NCBI GenBank assembly: GCA_964393815.1
Contig: CAYMUP010000008.1
Span: 1-32,023, forward strand
Direction: 5' to 3'
Length of the DNA: 32,023 nt
From: JAGXIT01 sp964393815
Lineage (GTDB): Bacteria > Patescibacteriota > Saccharimonadia > Saccharimonadales > UBA4665
The notes under the pieces: generated by a model
What the model saw: only the letters and a program-made list of their open reading frames with translations
Databases searched by the model: none
Told to the model about the DNA's origin: nothing
Shown: in pieces, positions 7,688 to 16,629 of the stretch
How the letters are laid out: every line of letters starts with the position of its first letter
How positions within the stretch are numbered: the first letter of the stretch is position 1
Position numbers and translations under genes: made by a program

Positions 7688-7775
7688 GTGACGTGTCACC
7701 TGTCACGTGTCACTTAGGATTACCGTGTAGCCTGTGACGATTGCAGCCAAAGTAGTTACAGGTTACACGATAATC
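7688..7775. repeat. Cluster of three degenerate CGTGT..CCTGT.ACG units, two forming a long hairpin
   Basis: The unit CGTGTCACCTGTCACG (7692-7707) recurs as CGTGTAGCCTGTGACG (7724-7739) and, inverted, as CGTGTAACCTGTAAC (7769-7755). The last two lie in 21-nt arms (7718-7738 and 7755-7775) that are complementary at 18 of 21 positions around a 16-nt loop. The cluster sits in the divergent tyrS/PBP spacer and could be an operator array or a structured element. Confidence 0.65.
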
Positions 7776-7778
7776 AAA

Positions 7779-7824
7779 TTTCACCCGGGATGGCTTTTTA
7801 ACTTCGGCGCACTTCACTTGGGAT
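7779..7824 (+). repeat. Long form of the 13-mer element, copy A
   Basis: It starts TTTCACCCGGGAT (12/13), followed by CTTTTTAACTTCGG, then ACTTCACTTGGGAT, which is itself a degenerate second 13-mer (11/13). It aligns with the copies at 10991-11030 and 28053-28093. It lies directly after the 7718-7775 hairpin and upstream of the PBP promoter. Confidence 0.7.
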
Positions 7825-7872
7825 AGTGTAGAGGATTTTCCTAATTTTGCTTGTGCTTGTCTGAACCAAATT

Positions 7873-7881
7873 TGCTATACT
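7873..7881 (+). promoter_or_regulatory. Extended -10 promoter of the PBP gene
   Basis: TGCTATACT (TGn plus TATACT) lies about 40 nt before the ATG. GGGGAGAG sits 12 nt before the ATG as a rather distant ribosome binding site. A clear -35 at 17-nt spacing is absent. Confidence 0.55.
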
Positions 7882-7920
7882 ACGTGCATTAGTTGATTTA
7901 GGGGAGAGTACTAACGCTTT

Positions 7921-10900
7921 ATGAATGAAGCTCCGCGCCCACGCCGCAGCAAATACACACATGTAACCCGCAGCGGTAAAAGTATTAAGATAAACCAATC
8001 TCTCGGCGACCGCCGTCAAGCCAGCAAAGCTGCAAAAGCTAATCGCAAGGCTGCCTATCTGAGTTCGCTCCCTGCAGAGCCATGGAAACGCGTTCTCTAT
8101 CGCCTTCATCCAAAGAGACTGTATAAATATTGGTTTAGCCGCGAAGGCGGGCTTATGGCGCTTAAAATTGCCGGTATCTGCTTTGTCGTAGGGTTTCTCA
8201 TTGTTGTGGGCATTTTCGCCTATTTCCGCAAAGACCTCCCTAAGATCAAGGATGTCTCTGGTAATAACTTTGGTGGCAGTGTTACGTACTATGACCGTAC
8301 GGGTCAAACTGTGCTTTTCCAAGACTATAATGATAAAAAACGCATACCGGTCACCAAAGAAAACATCGCTGATTACATGCGCCAAGCAACTCTTTCTATT
8401 GAAGATAAAAACTTCTACAAGCATGGCGCGTTCGACACGAAAGGAATTACCCGCGCCATCATACACGATGTTTCTGGCAAGGGAGGAACTCAGGGTGGCT
8501 CAACAATTACCCAACAGCTGGTTAAGCTCAATGAAGGCTGGACAGACGAGCGAACAGTTTCTCGCAAAGTCAAAGAATTGATTTTAGCAGTCGAGCTTGA
8601 GCGTGAGTACAGCAAAGACGACATCCTAAATGGCTACCTCAACATGGCGCCCTACGGCAACGTAAACTACGGCGTCGAGACTGCGGCCCAAGATTATTTT
8701 GGAGTCAGCGCCAAAGAGCTTAGCCTGTCACAGGCTGCAATGCTTGCATCTATACCAAAGGCTCCGGGTAGCCTTTCACCCTACAGTAGTCCCAAATACA
8801 ATCCTGCCCTCACCGCAGATTATTTCAACTCTGAGGCGCTCATCAACCGCCAACACTACGTCCTAGATCAAATGCAGTCTGAGGGCTACATCACGAGAAA
8901 ACAGGCCGACGAGGCTAAAAAAGTCGACATTCTAGCTCAAGTTAAACCACGCAAAAACTTCTACGACAATATCAGAGCTCCATATTTTGTACTTGCCGCC
9001 AAAGGCGAACTAAACCACCTCTTCCCAACAGCGGTTGTTAAAAACGGTGGCTGGAAAGTAATCACGACTGTCGATCTGCGCATGCAGGACATTGCCGAAA
9101 AGGCTATGGCCGATGGTCAAGCCCAGCTAAGACGGCAAAAGGCAGATAATGCAGCTTTTGTAGCTGAAGATAACGAAACCGGCCAAGTGCTTGCACTCAT
9201 TGGGGGAGTCGACTTTAACAACGCAGAATACGGTGAAAACAACTACGCCACAGATGTCAACGTTTCACCTGGATCAACCGTAAAACCCTATGATTATGCC
9301 GCCTTCATAGACAATAACACCAACGTAGGTGCAGGAAGCGTTTTTTATGATCGCCAAGGGCCAATCCCAGGTTATCCATGCACAAATAAAGCCCTTCCAC
9401 AAAATAATGGCAACTGTTTGTTCGACTTTGACCGTAGATACCCCGGTCCTATGACCATTCGTTACGCGCTTGGGGGGTCACGTAACGTCCCCGCTGTTAA
9501 AGCTTTCCTTTCTAGTGTACCGAATGATACCAGTGCTGGTCGTACCGAGTCCGCCAAAAAAACTATGTCCGTCATAAACAAGCTCATGGCCGGAGATGAT
9601 GGTTATCGCTGCTTCAAAGACGGCGCAGATGTCACTACTGCTACTAAAGCACTCGAAAAACCATGTGCTGGATCGGCCGGCATCGGCGACGGGGCTTACC
9701 TCCATCTTGACGAACACGTTAACGGCATCGCTTCAATCTCTCGATTGGGTAAGGCGTTTAAAAATACATACATCTTGAAAGTAACGAACTCTGCCGGAAA
9801 AACGTTAAAAGAATTTAAACAACCAATAGGCAATCAAGCCATCAAGGCAGATACCGCCTACATCATAAATGACATGGCCTCTGACCCTAGAGCTTCATAC
9901 TTGAGTGGTAGTTGCAATGACCAAAACTGCTATGGATCTAAGTTTCATCGCTATAAGGGGTGGAAAATAGGCATTAAAACCGGCACTACCAACGACCTTA
10001 TGGATGGTCTAATGATGAGCTGGAGCAAAAAGATATCAGCCGGCATTTGGGTAGGTAACCATTCTCGAACCGTCGCATATATTGGACAGCCAGAGAACAT
10101 GACTGGCCCAATTATGCGTCAGTTTATGCAAGGTGCTCATGATGTTGTTGGCAAAGCCGATAACTGGGTGCAACCAGCCAGCATTAAAAGTGCGCCTGCC
10201 TACGTTAACACGACTAGAACTGCTTCAGGACAAGGAGTGCCAAGCGCTGCCACCGATATTTACCCAGGTTGGTACACGGGTCAGCGTAGCGGCAGCACTA
10301 CTCAGACGACCGATAAAGTCTCAAATAAAACCGCTACCAGCTGTACCCCTGAACTAGCAAAGCAGACTGGTGCCAATAGCAACTCAGCAACGTGGAATGT
10401 TGATGTCTTTGCTGGCGGTAGCGCAGGTGGTAAGTCACCGGTCGTAGGCAATGATGACATCCATAACTGTAACGATACAAAGCCTTCAGTACGGATCACA
10501 CTCGTCAATAATACTGTGGTAGGTAACGGCACTTTACAATGCCCTTCTACGGGTGGCTGTCCCGTTAAGATCTATGTTGAACAAGGCACGCATCCGCTAA
10601 ACGACCCCGCAAGGGCAACATTCCCCGGTACGCTCAATTTACAAGCAAATGGTCAGGCAGTTGCTAGCCAGGGAGTCAGCGCGACAGGCGACTACACTAT
10701 GACCTTTACTCCACCAAGCGGTAGCTCATTTACCTTGACCGCCCAGGTAATCGACAGTGTACTTTACGCTACAACCGATAGTACGACTGTTACGATGCCT
10801 GCTCAACCAAGCACATCAAATCCTGGTAATGGAAATGGCAACGGAAACGGGAATGGCACGACGAATCCTCCCGGGCAAGGAGCACTCAATAACCTCCTCC

Positions 10901-10929
10901 GTCGCCAAACACCTAGTTCCGGCGCCTGA
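7921..10929 (+). CDS. Bifunctional class A penicillin-binding protein (PBP1A-like)
   Basis: The 1002-residue membrane protein polymerises glycan strands and cross-links peptidoglycan outside the membrane. A basic cytoplasmic tail (1-75) is followed by one membrane helix (about 78-101). The GT51 transglycosylase domain has the catalytic glutamate in SIEDKNFYKHG (E161), GGSTITQQL at 192-200, and the ILNGYLNMAPYG segment. The transpeptidase domain has S452-TVK (nucleophile serine), S520-R-N, and KTG at 686-688. A C-terminal extension of roughly 250 residues is Ser/Thr-rich with a possible beta-sandwich (about 855-960), then a Gly-Asn repeat tract and a basic end. The extension may bind wall or surface polymers; this is inference. 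It is the only PBP in the window. Confidence 0.93.
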   Translation: MNEAPRPRRSKYTHVTRSGKSIKINQSLGDRRQASKAAKANRKAAYLSSLPAEPWKRVLYRLHPKRLYKYWFSREGGLMALKIAGICFVVGFLIVVGIFAYFRKDLPKIKDVSGNNFGGSVTYYDRTGQTVLFQDYNDKKRIPVTKENIADYMRQATLSIEDKNFYKHGAFDTKGITRAIIHDVSGKGGTQGGSTITQQLVKLNEGWTDERTVSRKVKELILAVELEREYSKDDILNGYLNMAPYGNVNYGVETAAQDYFGVSAKELSLSQAAMLASIPKAPGSLSPYSSPKYNPALTADYFNSEALINRQHYVLDQMQSEGYITRKQADEAKKVDILAQVKPRKNFYDNIRAPYFVLAAKGELNHLFPTAVVKNGGWKVITTVDLRMQDIAEKAMADGQAQLRRQKADNAAFVAEDNETGQVLALIGGVDFNNAEYGENNYATDVNVSPGSTVKPYDYAAFIDNNTNVGAGSVFYDRQGPIPGYPCTNKALPQNNGNCLFDFDRRYPGPMTIRYALGGSRNVPAVKAFLSSVPNDTSAGRTESAKKTMSVINKLMAGDDGYRCFKDGADVTTATKALEKPCAGSAGIGDGAYLHLDEHVNGIASISRLGKAFKNTYILKVTNSAGKTLKEFKQPIGNQAIKADTAYIINDMASDPRASYLSGSCNDQNCYGSKFHRYKGWKIGIKTGTTNDLMDGLMMSWSKKISAGIWVGNHSRTVAYIGQPENMTGPIMRQFMQGAHDVVGKADNWVQPASIKSAPAYVNTTRTASGQGVPSAATDIYPGWYTGQRSGSTTQTTDKVSNKTATSCTPELAKQTGANSNSATWNVDVFAGGSAGGKSPVVGNDDIHNCNDTKPSVRITLVNNTVVGNGTLQCPSTGGCPVKIYVEQGTHPLNDPARATFPGTLNLQANGQAVASQGVSATGDYTMTFTPPSGSSFTLTAQVIDSVLYATTDSTTVTMPAQPSTSNPGNGNGNGNGNGTTNPPGQGALNNLLRRQTPSSGA

Positions 10930-10932
10930 GGA

Positions 10933-10955
10933 CTGCTCTTGCCGAAGGCGAGCAG
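10933..10955 (+). terminator. Possible terminator after the PBP gene
   Basis: CTGCTC and GAGCAG pair around an inner GCC-GAA-GGC stem with a TT bulge, 4 nt past the stop. Only a distant T-run (ATTTTT, about 15 nt later) follows, so the call is weak. Confidence 0.4.
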
Positions 10956-10990
10956 GAACAGTTGCTCAATCATTTTTCATCGCATAAATA

Positions 10991-11030
10991 AAGTGAAAGT
11001 AACGGAGTTAAAAACGCATCCCAGGTGAAA
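10991..11030 (-). repeat. Long form of the 13-mer element, copy B
   Basis: On the minus strand it reads exact TTTCACCTGGGAT, then GTTTTTAACTCCG, then TTACTTTCACTT. It starts one base past the radA stop codon in the convergent PBP/radA spacer and aligns with copies A and C. Confidence 0.8.
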
Positions 11031-11031
11031 C

Positions 11032-12384
11032 CTACTTACCAAGGTAGCGGTTCAGTGCCGTGCGCACGTCTGGTACTATATCGAGAAAATCTGCGGTTTT
11101 TTTGTCGAGTCCACGCGCCGCTGGCCCTACTGCCGCGTCAAGCCCAAGCTTTCGCGCTTCGGCAATTCTTTTTTCGGCATACGACACGTGACGGATCTCG
11201 CCGCTTAAGCCCACCTCGCCGTATACAGCCGCGTTTTTACTGAGTTTTAGCCCCTTCGCTGCCGAGCCTATTGCCATACAGATAGCGAGGTCGGCCGCTG
11301 GATCAGATAGCTTCAATCCGCCAACAATATTGACATAAATGTCGAGGTCAGCAAGATTTAGTTTGGTGCGCCGCTCGAGCACTGCAACCAATAGATTTAC
11401 ACGGTTTAGGTCGATGCCGCTTGCTGCCCGCTTGGGATAACCATAGCTCGTTTTATTGACAAGCGCTTGAACCTCAACCAATATTGGTCGGGTGCCTTCG
11501 ACTGTTGCAAGCACAACTGAACCATCAGTAACCTGCCGTTCCGCAAGCAATGCTGCAGAGGGGTTCTCAACTGGCCGGAGCCCAGCCTCCACCATTTCAA
11601 GTATTGCCGTTTCGGTCGTAGGGCCAAAGCGATTTTTTGCCGCTCTAAGTACTTTGAAGCCGCCGTAGTTTTCACCCTCAAATTGTAAAACCACGTCAAC
11701 AATGTGCTCAAGTATTTTTGGACCAGCAATAGTTCCTTCTTTGGTGACATGCCCTACAAGAATGAGAAGCGTGTTAGTGGCCTTAGCCGCAGAAAGCAAA
11801 AGATGTGTACAGTTGGTGATCTGGCTGACGCTGCCCGGAGCCGAGGTCACACTTGCCATCGCCACCGTCTGGATTGAATCTACAATAACCACACTATGCT
11901 CTTTACTGGCTATCGTTGCGGCAATATCATCAGCGCTATTCGTTGTCGCCAGCTCGAGCTGCTCCCCTCCAACACTCAAGCGCGCCGCACGTAGACCAAC
12001 TTGGTGCGCCGATTCCTCACCACTCACATACAAGACGCTCGTTCTTTCGGCTAACATGCCCGCAAGCTGAAGCAGCAACGTACTTTTGCCAATGCCAGGC
12101 TGGCCAGCCAACAGTACTACACTGCCAGCTACAAATCCGCCACCAAGTAGCATATCGACGTCTTTCATGGCGGTCACGAGCCTTTTTTCTTGCGTCCGCT
12201 CACTTCCAGATATCGTCTGGGATGTTAATTTTCTCCCTGATGGCTTCACTCCATTTGCAGAAGCGACAATCTGCGCTTCTTCTTGAAGCGTATTCCACTC
12301 GCCGCATTGTGCGCACTTCCCCGCCCACGCACTATATTGTGCGCCGCAGCTGCTGCAGACAAACTTTACCGCCTGTTTTGCCAT
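11032..12384 (-). CDS. radA: DNA repair protein RadA (Sms)
   Basis: RadA is a RecA-like, hexameric DnaB-type helicase that promotes branch migration in recombination and in natural transformation. The 450-residue protein has an intact N-terminal zinc finger (C10, C13, C24, C27), Walker A GQPGIGKS at 94-101, the RadA signature KNRFG in the middle, and a C-terminal Lon-protease-like domain without protease function. Length is normal. A TATACT box ends 8 nt before the ATG with no ribosome binding site, so the mRNA is probably leaderless. Its role in integrating transformed DNA is relevant to the uptake-signal hypothesis, but nothing here ties the two together. Confidence 0.96.
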   Translation of the reverse strand: MAKQAVKFVCSSCGAQYSAWAGKCAQCGEWNTLQEEAQIVASANGVKPSGRKLTSQTISGSERTQEKRLVTAMKDVDMLLGGGFVAGSVVLLAGQPGIGKSTLLLQLAGMLAERTSVLYVSGEESAHQVGLRAARLSVGGEQLELATTNSADDIAATIASKEHSVVIVDSIQTVAMASVTSAPGSVSQITNCTHLLLSAAKATNTLLILVGHVTKEGTIAGPKILEHIVDVVLQFEGENYGGFKVLRAAKNRFGPTTETAILEMVEAGLRPVENPSAALLAERQVTDGSVVLATVEGTRPILVEVQALVNKTSYGYPKRAASGIDLNRVNLLVAVLERRTKLNLADLDIYVNIVGGLKLSDPAADLAICMAIGSAAKGLKLSKNAAVYGEVGLSGEIRHVSYAEKRIAEARKLGLDAAVGPAARGLDKKTADFLDIVPDVRTALNRYLGK

Positions 12385-12392
12385 ATACGGCT

Positions 12393-12398
12393 AGTATA
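12393..12398 (-). promoter_or_regulatory. -10 box of radA (leaderless)
   Basis: TATACT on the minus strand, 8 nt before the radA ATG. Confidence 0.5.
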
Positions 12399-12425
12399 CA
12401 CCAGGTGACTTGTCGTCCGTGTACA

Positions 12426-13418
12426 TCACCATTTTTTTGAGGGCAAGGCGTCACCAGAAAGTGATTTCACGAGCGACTGTTCCTCTGTAGCAAGTGCATT
12501 ACGTGCCTCAACCATCTGATTGTACCGATCCACTAGCCCACGAGCATTTTCAAGATCGGCATTGTAACGATCGACCGCATAGTTGTAGCTACTGACCATA
12601 GCATTGTAGCTCCGGTAGTTTCCTGCGGACTCATACGCATTCATCTGATTCTGCATGCCATCGAGCTGAGAGAGTTGCGCCTCAAGCGATGTGTTGCTTG
12701 CCTCAACCTCAGTTTTCAGCTGTTTCAGTTGGACATCGTACTCAGCCACTTTGGTCTCGCGCGAGGTAAACTCATTTTGGTAACGGGTCATTTCTGCGAT
12801 CACCTTCCGGCGGTCTGTAAAGTATCGTTGATAGTACGTCTCTAGCTCAGGAGTAAGGGTAGCGACTTCTGTCGCAAAAATAGAGTGCATTTCGTTACCC
12901 ATGTCGGCCTTGGCTTTTTGGTATGCGGTAAGCGTGTCTTTAATGCGTTTGTCTTGCAACTTTGTGCGGGCAAAATCCATCAGCAACGACTCAATGTGCC
13001 GCTTTTCACGGTAACTAAGTCGCTCGTATGCGGCATGGAGCATTTCGTGTGCAGCCGTCGTCTCAACGACACCGTGCAGCCGCTGGTCGGTTACGTCATA
13101 CAGGAAAATGCCATCATCGCCACGCAGATAGCACCCAAGTACGATAGTTTTCTCCATGTCTACAGGGCACTTCGCAGCAAATGCCGCACGGGTTGGCAAA
13201 AACTCTGGCTTATTGACGTAAAAGAGATGCCGGCCGTAGTCGGTCATATCATCTGTGGTCGCCATCTGTGAAACACGTGACGATGGGGTGTAACCGCGTA
13301 ACTTGTACCAGTCGAGGGCTGCTTGCTGTTTCCAGTACGCGAGTCCGACAATTCCCGCAAGCACCAGCACCCACCACAAACCTTTCTTCGAAGATTTTGC
13401 TGGGCTTTGACTTATCAT
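12426..13418 (-). CDS. Membrane-anchored HExxH metallopeptidase-like protein with coiled coil
   Basis: I do not recognise a named family. The 330-residue protein has a short basic start, one membrane helix (about 13-29), then a globular domain with HEMLH at 124-128, the zinc-binding signature of many metallopeptidases. A later glutamate in FATE (around 180) could be the third ligand. Residues about 195-320 are rich in Q, E, K and N and look like a long coiled coil. The orientation predicts an extracytoplasmic enzyme held at the surface. A TATACT box ends 7 nt before the ATG, so it is probably leaderless. It lies 15 nt after clpC on the same strand, but its own promoter overlaps that junction. 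Substrate is unknown. Confidence 0.65.
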   Translation of the reverse strand: MISQSPAKSSKKGLWWVLVLAGIVGLAYWKQQAALDWYKLRGYTPSSRVSQMATTDDMTDYGRHLFYVNKPEFLPTRAAFAAKCPVDMEKTIVLGCYLRGDDGIFLYDVTDQRLHGVVETTAAHEMLHAAYERLSYREKRHIESLLMDFARTKLQDKRIKDTLTAYQKAKADMGNEMHSIFATEVATLTPELETYYQRYFTDRRKVIAEMTRYQNEFTSRETKVAEYDVQLKQLKTEVEASNTSLEAQLSQLDGMQNQMNAYESAGNYRSYNAMVSSYNYAVDRYNADLENARGLVDRYNQMVEARNALATEEQSLVKSLSGDALPSKKW

Positions 13419-13425
13419 GTACTAA

Positions 13426-13431
13426 AGTATA
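13426..13431 (-). promoter_or_regulatory. -10 box of the HExxH gene (leaderless)
   Basis: TATACT on the minus strand, 7 nt before the ATG, in the short gap after clpC. Confidence 0.5.
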
Positions 13432-13433
13432 GG

Positions 13434-15917
13434 CTACTCAGCGGTTGTCGTATAGACGAGACTGTCGTTTTTGGCGCCAACCTGCACGATATCACCCGTT
13501 GCATGTCGATCTTCGAGCAGTTCCACCGCCACCTGGCCTTCAATGGTATCTTGGATAAGTCGTCGTAGCGGCCGCACACCATTGAGCGCATCGTACCCAT
13601 GTTTCAGTAGATAATCTTTGGCAGCCCTGGTAACATTCAGCCCTAGGCCGTGCTTTTGCAGACGCTTCTGAAGGTCGGCAAGTTGCAGATCGATGATTTT
13701 AAATATGTCTTTTTTGGTAAGTGCGCGGAAGACGATAATTTTGTCGATACGGTTCAAAAGCTCGGGGCGCATTTCTTTTTTGAGACGCTCCGTCACTTTA
13801 TCTTTATTACGTTGATGCATAGCATCCAAGTCATCAAGTTCCTCTGGCTGGCTCGCCTGAAAACCAAGTGTTGCTTCTTTTTGCAACTTATCCGCACCGA
13901 TATTGCTCGTCATGATGATGATTGTGTTTGTAAAATCAATTCGTCGGCCCTTGGCGTCAGTTAAATAGCCGTCTTCCAAGATCTGTAGCAACATGTTAAA
14001 CACATCAGGATGAGCCTTTTCAATCTCATCAAATAGCACAAGACTGTAGGGCTGTCTACGAATTTTGTCGGTCAGCTGGCCACCATCATCGTATCCGACA
14101 TAACCGGCTGGTGCGCCAACCAGGCGCGATACATTATGATGTTCGCCAAATTCGCTCATATCTATTTTGACAAGAGCCGACTCGCTACCAAAGAACTCTT
14201 TAGCGAGCACGCGTGCAAGCTCGGTCTTGCCTACGCCAGTCGGACCAAGAAAGATAAATGAGCCAATTGGACGCGTACCGACTCCAATCCCGCTCCGGTT
14301 ACGGCGAACTGCCTTAGATACTGCCTCAACAGCTTCTGACTGTCCAATAACTTGAGTGCCTAGTTGCTTTTCAAGGTTTAAGAGATACTTTGCCTCGCTC
14401 TTAATGACTTTTTTAACTGGGACACCTGTTATCCGTGCGACCACAGCTGCAATGTCATCACTTGTTACAACCAGAGGCTTGTCCGACTTGCTACCCTTGA
14501 GCTGTGTTTCAAGCTCCTTTTGAATCTGTGATGCGCGTGTTTTACTCCGTGCCGCTCGCTCATAGTCTTCCGTGTCTACCGCTTCATCTATCTGGGCGTT
14601 TACGAGCTTGAGTTCTTTTTGCAGGTTACGAATCTCGGGCGATGTTTTGCCGCGGCTAACCCGTAGATGAGCTGCCGTTTCATCGAGCAAATCTATTGCT
14701 TTATCGGGCATGAAACGATCTTGTATGTAACGCTTTGCAAGCTGCACCGTGTCTTCGATGACTTCGTTTGAAATGGTAACGCCATGGAACTCTTCGTAAT
14801 GCTTACGAAGCCCCTTTAAGATAGCTATCGTTTCAGTGACGTTAGTCTCAGGCACCTGAATGGGCTGAAAACGTCGTTCGAGCGCCGCGTCTTTCTCGAT
14901 ATGCTTTGTGTACTCCGCAGTCGTAGTCGCGCCGATGATCTGCACTTTGCCACGTGCGAGCGCCGGTTTCAAAATATTACCAGCATCCATTGAACCCTCA
15001 GCCGCACCCGCCCCAACAATGAGATGTAGCTCATCAATAAATACTATTGTGCGTTTATCGTCCTCGAGCTCACTCATGACTTTTTTAAGCCGTTCTTCAA
15101 ATTCACCACGGTACTTTGTACCCGCAATCATGCCGGCAAGATCCAAGATAACGATGCGCTTGTCGAGCAGGCTATCGGGCACGTCCTCGTTTACGACACG
15201 TTGTGCAAGGCCTTCAACAATGGCTGTTTTGCCGACGCCCGGTTCTCCGATAAGCACCGGATTGTTTTTAGTCCGACGGTTTAAGATAGTGATGACGCGC
15301 TTTATTTGGTCTTCGCGCCCAACGACCGGGTCAAGCTTGCCTTGGCGAGCCTGGGCCGTTAAGTCAGTACTGTATTGATCGATAGCGGCATTGCCACGCC
15401 CACTTTTTTTGCCTCTGCGCCCGGGTTGTGTACCGTCAAAGCTGGCCGGCTCATGGTCATCAAACTGGCGATTTAGGAAGTTTTCGAGTTCACGCATGAG
15501 ACTATCTGTATTTACGCCCATACCACGAAGAAGTACTGTCGCTCGAGCGTTTTTCTGCATAAGCAGACTGTACAGTATATGCTCGCTAGCGCAGTAGTCT
15601 TGATCGTAGTCGCGCGACACATCATAGGCCATCCGGAGCGTGAGTTTAGCGGTCTCGCTATAGCCACGAGCGCCCATGTTCACAATCATGTTTGCGGGCG
15701 CAAGGTTCAAAGAGGTGCGGGCTTTTGCCAATGTTACGCCCGCTCCCTGGAGTAGTTTTGCCGCCATACTACCGTCTTGCGCTAAAAGCCCAAGCAGCAA
15801 ATGCTCAGTGCCAATGTATGCGTTACCGAGGCTCCGGGCAATCGTGCCGGCATGTGCAAGGCTCTGTTTGGCGTTATCTGATAAAAAGTTAGAAAATTCT
15901 TGGAAGTCTGGTTGCAT
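13434..15917 (-). CDS. clpC: ATP-dependent Clp protease ATP-binding subunit ClpC
   Basis: ClpC is an AAA+ unfoldase that feeds damaged or regulatory proteins to ClpP. The 827-residue protein has the Clp N-domain (two repeats, about 1-150), Walker A GEPGVGKT at 224-231 with Walker B VFIDELH at 292-298, a middle coiled-coil/UVR-like region (about 425-470), and a second ATPase domain with GPTGVGKT near 558-565. The C-terminal D2-small domain is complete. GGAG lies about 10 nt before the ATG, within a leader of about 90 nt. Expression is probably under HrcA heat-shock control, because a perfect CIRCE operator overlaps the promoter. clpP is not in the window. Confidence 0.96.
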   Translation of the reverse strand: MQPDFQEFSNFLSDNAKQSLAHAGTIARSLGNAYIGTEHLLLGLLAQDGSMAAKLLQGAGVTLAKARTSLNLAPANMIVNMGARGYSETAKLTLRMAYDVSRDYDQDYCASEHILYSLLMQKNARATVLLRGMGVNTDSLMRELENFLNRQFDDHEPASFDGTQPGRRGKKSGRGNAAIDQYSTDLTAQARQGKLDPVVGREDQIKRVITILNRRTKNNPVLIGEPGVGKTAIVEGLAQRVVNEDVPDSLLDKRIVILDLAGMIAGTKYRGEFEERLKKVMSELEDDKRTIVFIDELHLIVGAGAAEGSMDAGNILKPALARGKVQIIGATTTAEYTKHIEKDAALERRFQPIQVPETNVTETIAILKGLRKHYEEFHGVTISNEVIEDTVQLAKRYIQDRFMPDKAIDLLDETAAHLRVSRGKTSPEIRNLQKELKLVNAQIDEAVDTEDYERAARSKTRASQIQKELETQLKGSKSDKPLVVTSDDIAAVVARITGVPVKKVIKSEAKYLLNLEKQLGTQVIGQSEAVEAVSKAVRRNRSGIGVGTRPIGSFIFLGPTGVGKTELARVLAKEFFGSESALVKIDMSEFGEHHNVSRLVGAPAGYVGYDDGGQLTDKIRRQPYSLVLFDEIEKAHPDVFNMLLQILEDGYLTDAKGRRIDFTNTIIIMTSNIGADKLQKEATLGFQASQPEELDDLDAMHQRNKDKVTERLKKEMRPELLNRIDKIIVFRALTKKDIFKIIDLQLADLQKRLQKHGLGLNVTRAAKDYLLKHGYDALNGVRPLRRLIQDTIEGQVAVELLEDRHATGDIVQVGAKNDSLVYTTTAE

Positions 15918-16013
15918 AGTTTTGTAGCTCCTCGCTTGTTCTCCTTGGTGCTAGGGGGCAAACCCACTTTGACGTTCTCTCACACTACCCTCTAGCCAAG
16001 TTGGACTAACTCT

Positions 16014-16043
16014 ATACTACCAAAATTAGCACTCTCAAGTCAA
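16014..16043 (-). promoter_or_regulatory. clpC promoter
   Basis: On the minus strand TTGACT (16043-16038) is separated by 18 nt from TAGTAT (16019-16014). The -35 hexamer lies within the CIRCE spacer, so a bound repressor would block RNA polymerase. Confidence 0.65.
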
Positions 16044-16052
16044 GAGTGCTAA
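16026..16052. promoter_or_regulatory. CIRCE operator (HrcA binding site)
   Basis: TTAGCACTC-N9-GAGTGCTAA is a perfect match to the CIRCE consensus, the inverted repeat bound by the heat-shock repressor HrcA. It lies about 110 nt upstream of clpC and directly after the stop codon of the orphan gene at 16054. Confidence 0.95.
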
Positions 16053-16053
16053 T

Positions 16054-16623
16054 TTAAAATTGTGTCAAAAAGCTACGAGATTTAGTATCTTCAACGCTAA
16101 CTTGTAAAAGGTCTGGGGTCTCTCGGCCAAATAACCACTTGCAGGCATTTACGCCCAAACCTTTCTCGTCTTCAAAAAACCCCCGAGTTTCAAGTATAGC
16201 TTCTCTACTAGCTCCCATTGCCTTAATCTCTTCCGGAGTTAGGTAGTATGTAACGCTTTTGTTTGCCTGAACTCGGCAGTACTGCACAAGCTGTCCAACT
16301 TTTAGTGCCGAGCCGCCAAGACTTGCGCCCAATACTAAAGCATCATCACCTGGTGAGAGCCAATCAAAAGTACTCTCGTGAATCTGAGCTGGCTCACTCG
16401 CGAGTTCTTGACTTGGTCTACGCAGCGAAAATGTCAGCCAGTGACTTTCTGTAAAATCCAATCGGCATAATTGACCGACTGCCAACCTTGCTAGCTCGAA
16501 GGACTTACCAGTTGAAAGCAAATCAATTTTTGCCGCTAAGGCTATATCCAAGTTTGTTGAGTCACAGAGTGGTGTAACCCCAGTAAACTCAGGCGCCCAT
16601 GGATGGAGACCATTTTTTGACAT
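16054..16623 (-). CDS. Hypothetical protein (189 aa)
   Basis: No family is recognised. The product is a soluble protein of mixed composition with no signal peptide or membrane helix and three cysteines; the segment LSPGDDALVLGASLGGSALKVGQLVQYCR could form a compact beta-rich core. Start choice is well supported: TTGACA-17-TATAAT, a perfect consensus promoter, ends 6 nt before the ATG, and there is no ribosome binding site. The gene lies between the NlpC/P60 gene and clpC on the same strand but has its own strong promoter. CIRCE lies just past its stop, so it is not part of the heat-shock unit. Confidence 0.6.
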   Translation of the reverse strand: MSKNGLHPWAPEFTGVTPLCDSTNLDIALAAKIDLLSTGKSFELARLAVGQLCRLDFTESHWLTFSLRRPSQELASEPAQIHESTFDWLSPGDDALVLGASLGGSALKVGQLVQYCRVQANKSVTYYLTPEEIKAMGASREAILETRGFFEDEKGLGVNACKWLFGRETPDLLQVSVEDTKSRSFLTQF

Positions 16624-16629
16624 GTTACT

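Noticed and set aside
7688..7713. GTGTCAC repeats as a CRISPR fragment
   Set aside because: The units are 6-7 nt and nearly contiguous, with no spacers of uniform length and no cas genes.
7798..8466. 222-codon open frame on the minus strand opposite the start of the PBP gene
   Set aside because: It lies mostly antisense to a clear PBP transglycosylase domain and its translation resembles no protein.
9263..9275. TTTCACCTGGATC in the PBP gene as a further 13-mer copy
   Set aside because: It lacks one G and encodes the conserved transpeptidase motif SPGSTVK, so protein conservation explains it.
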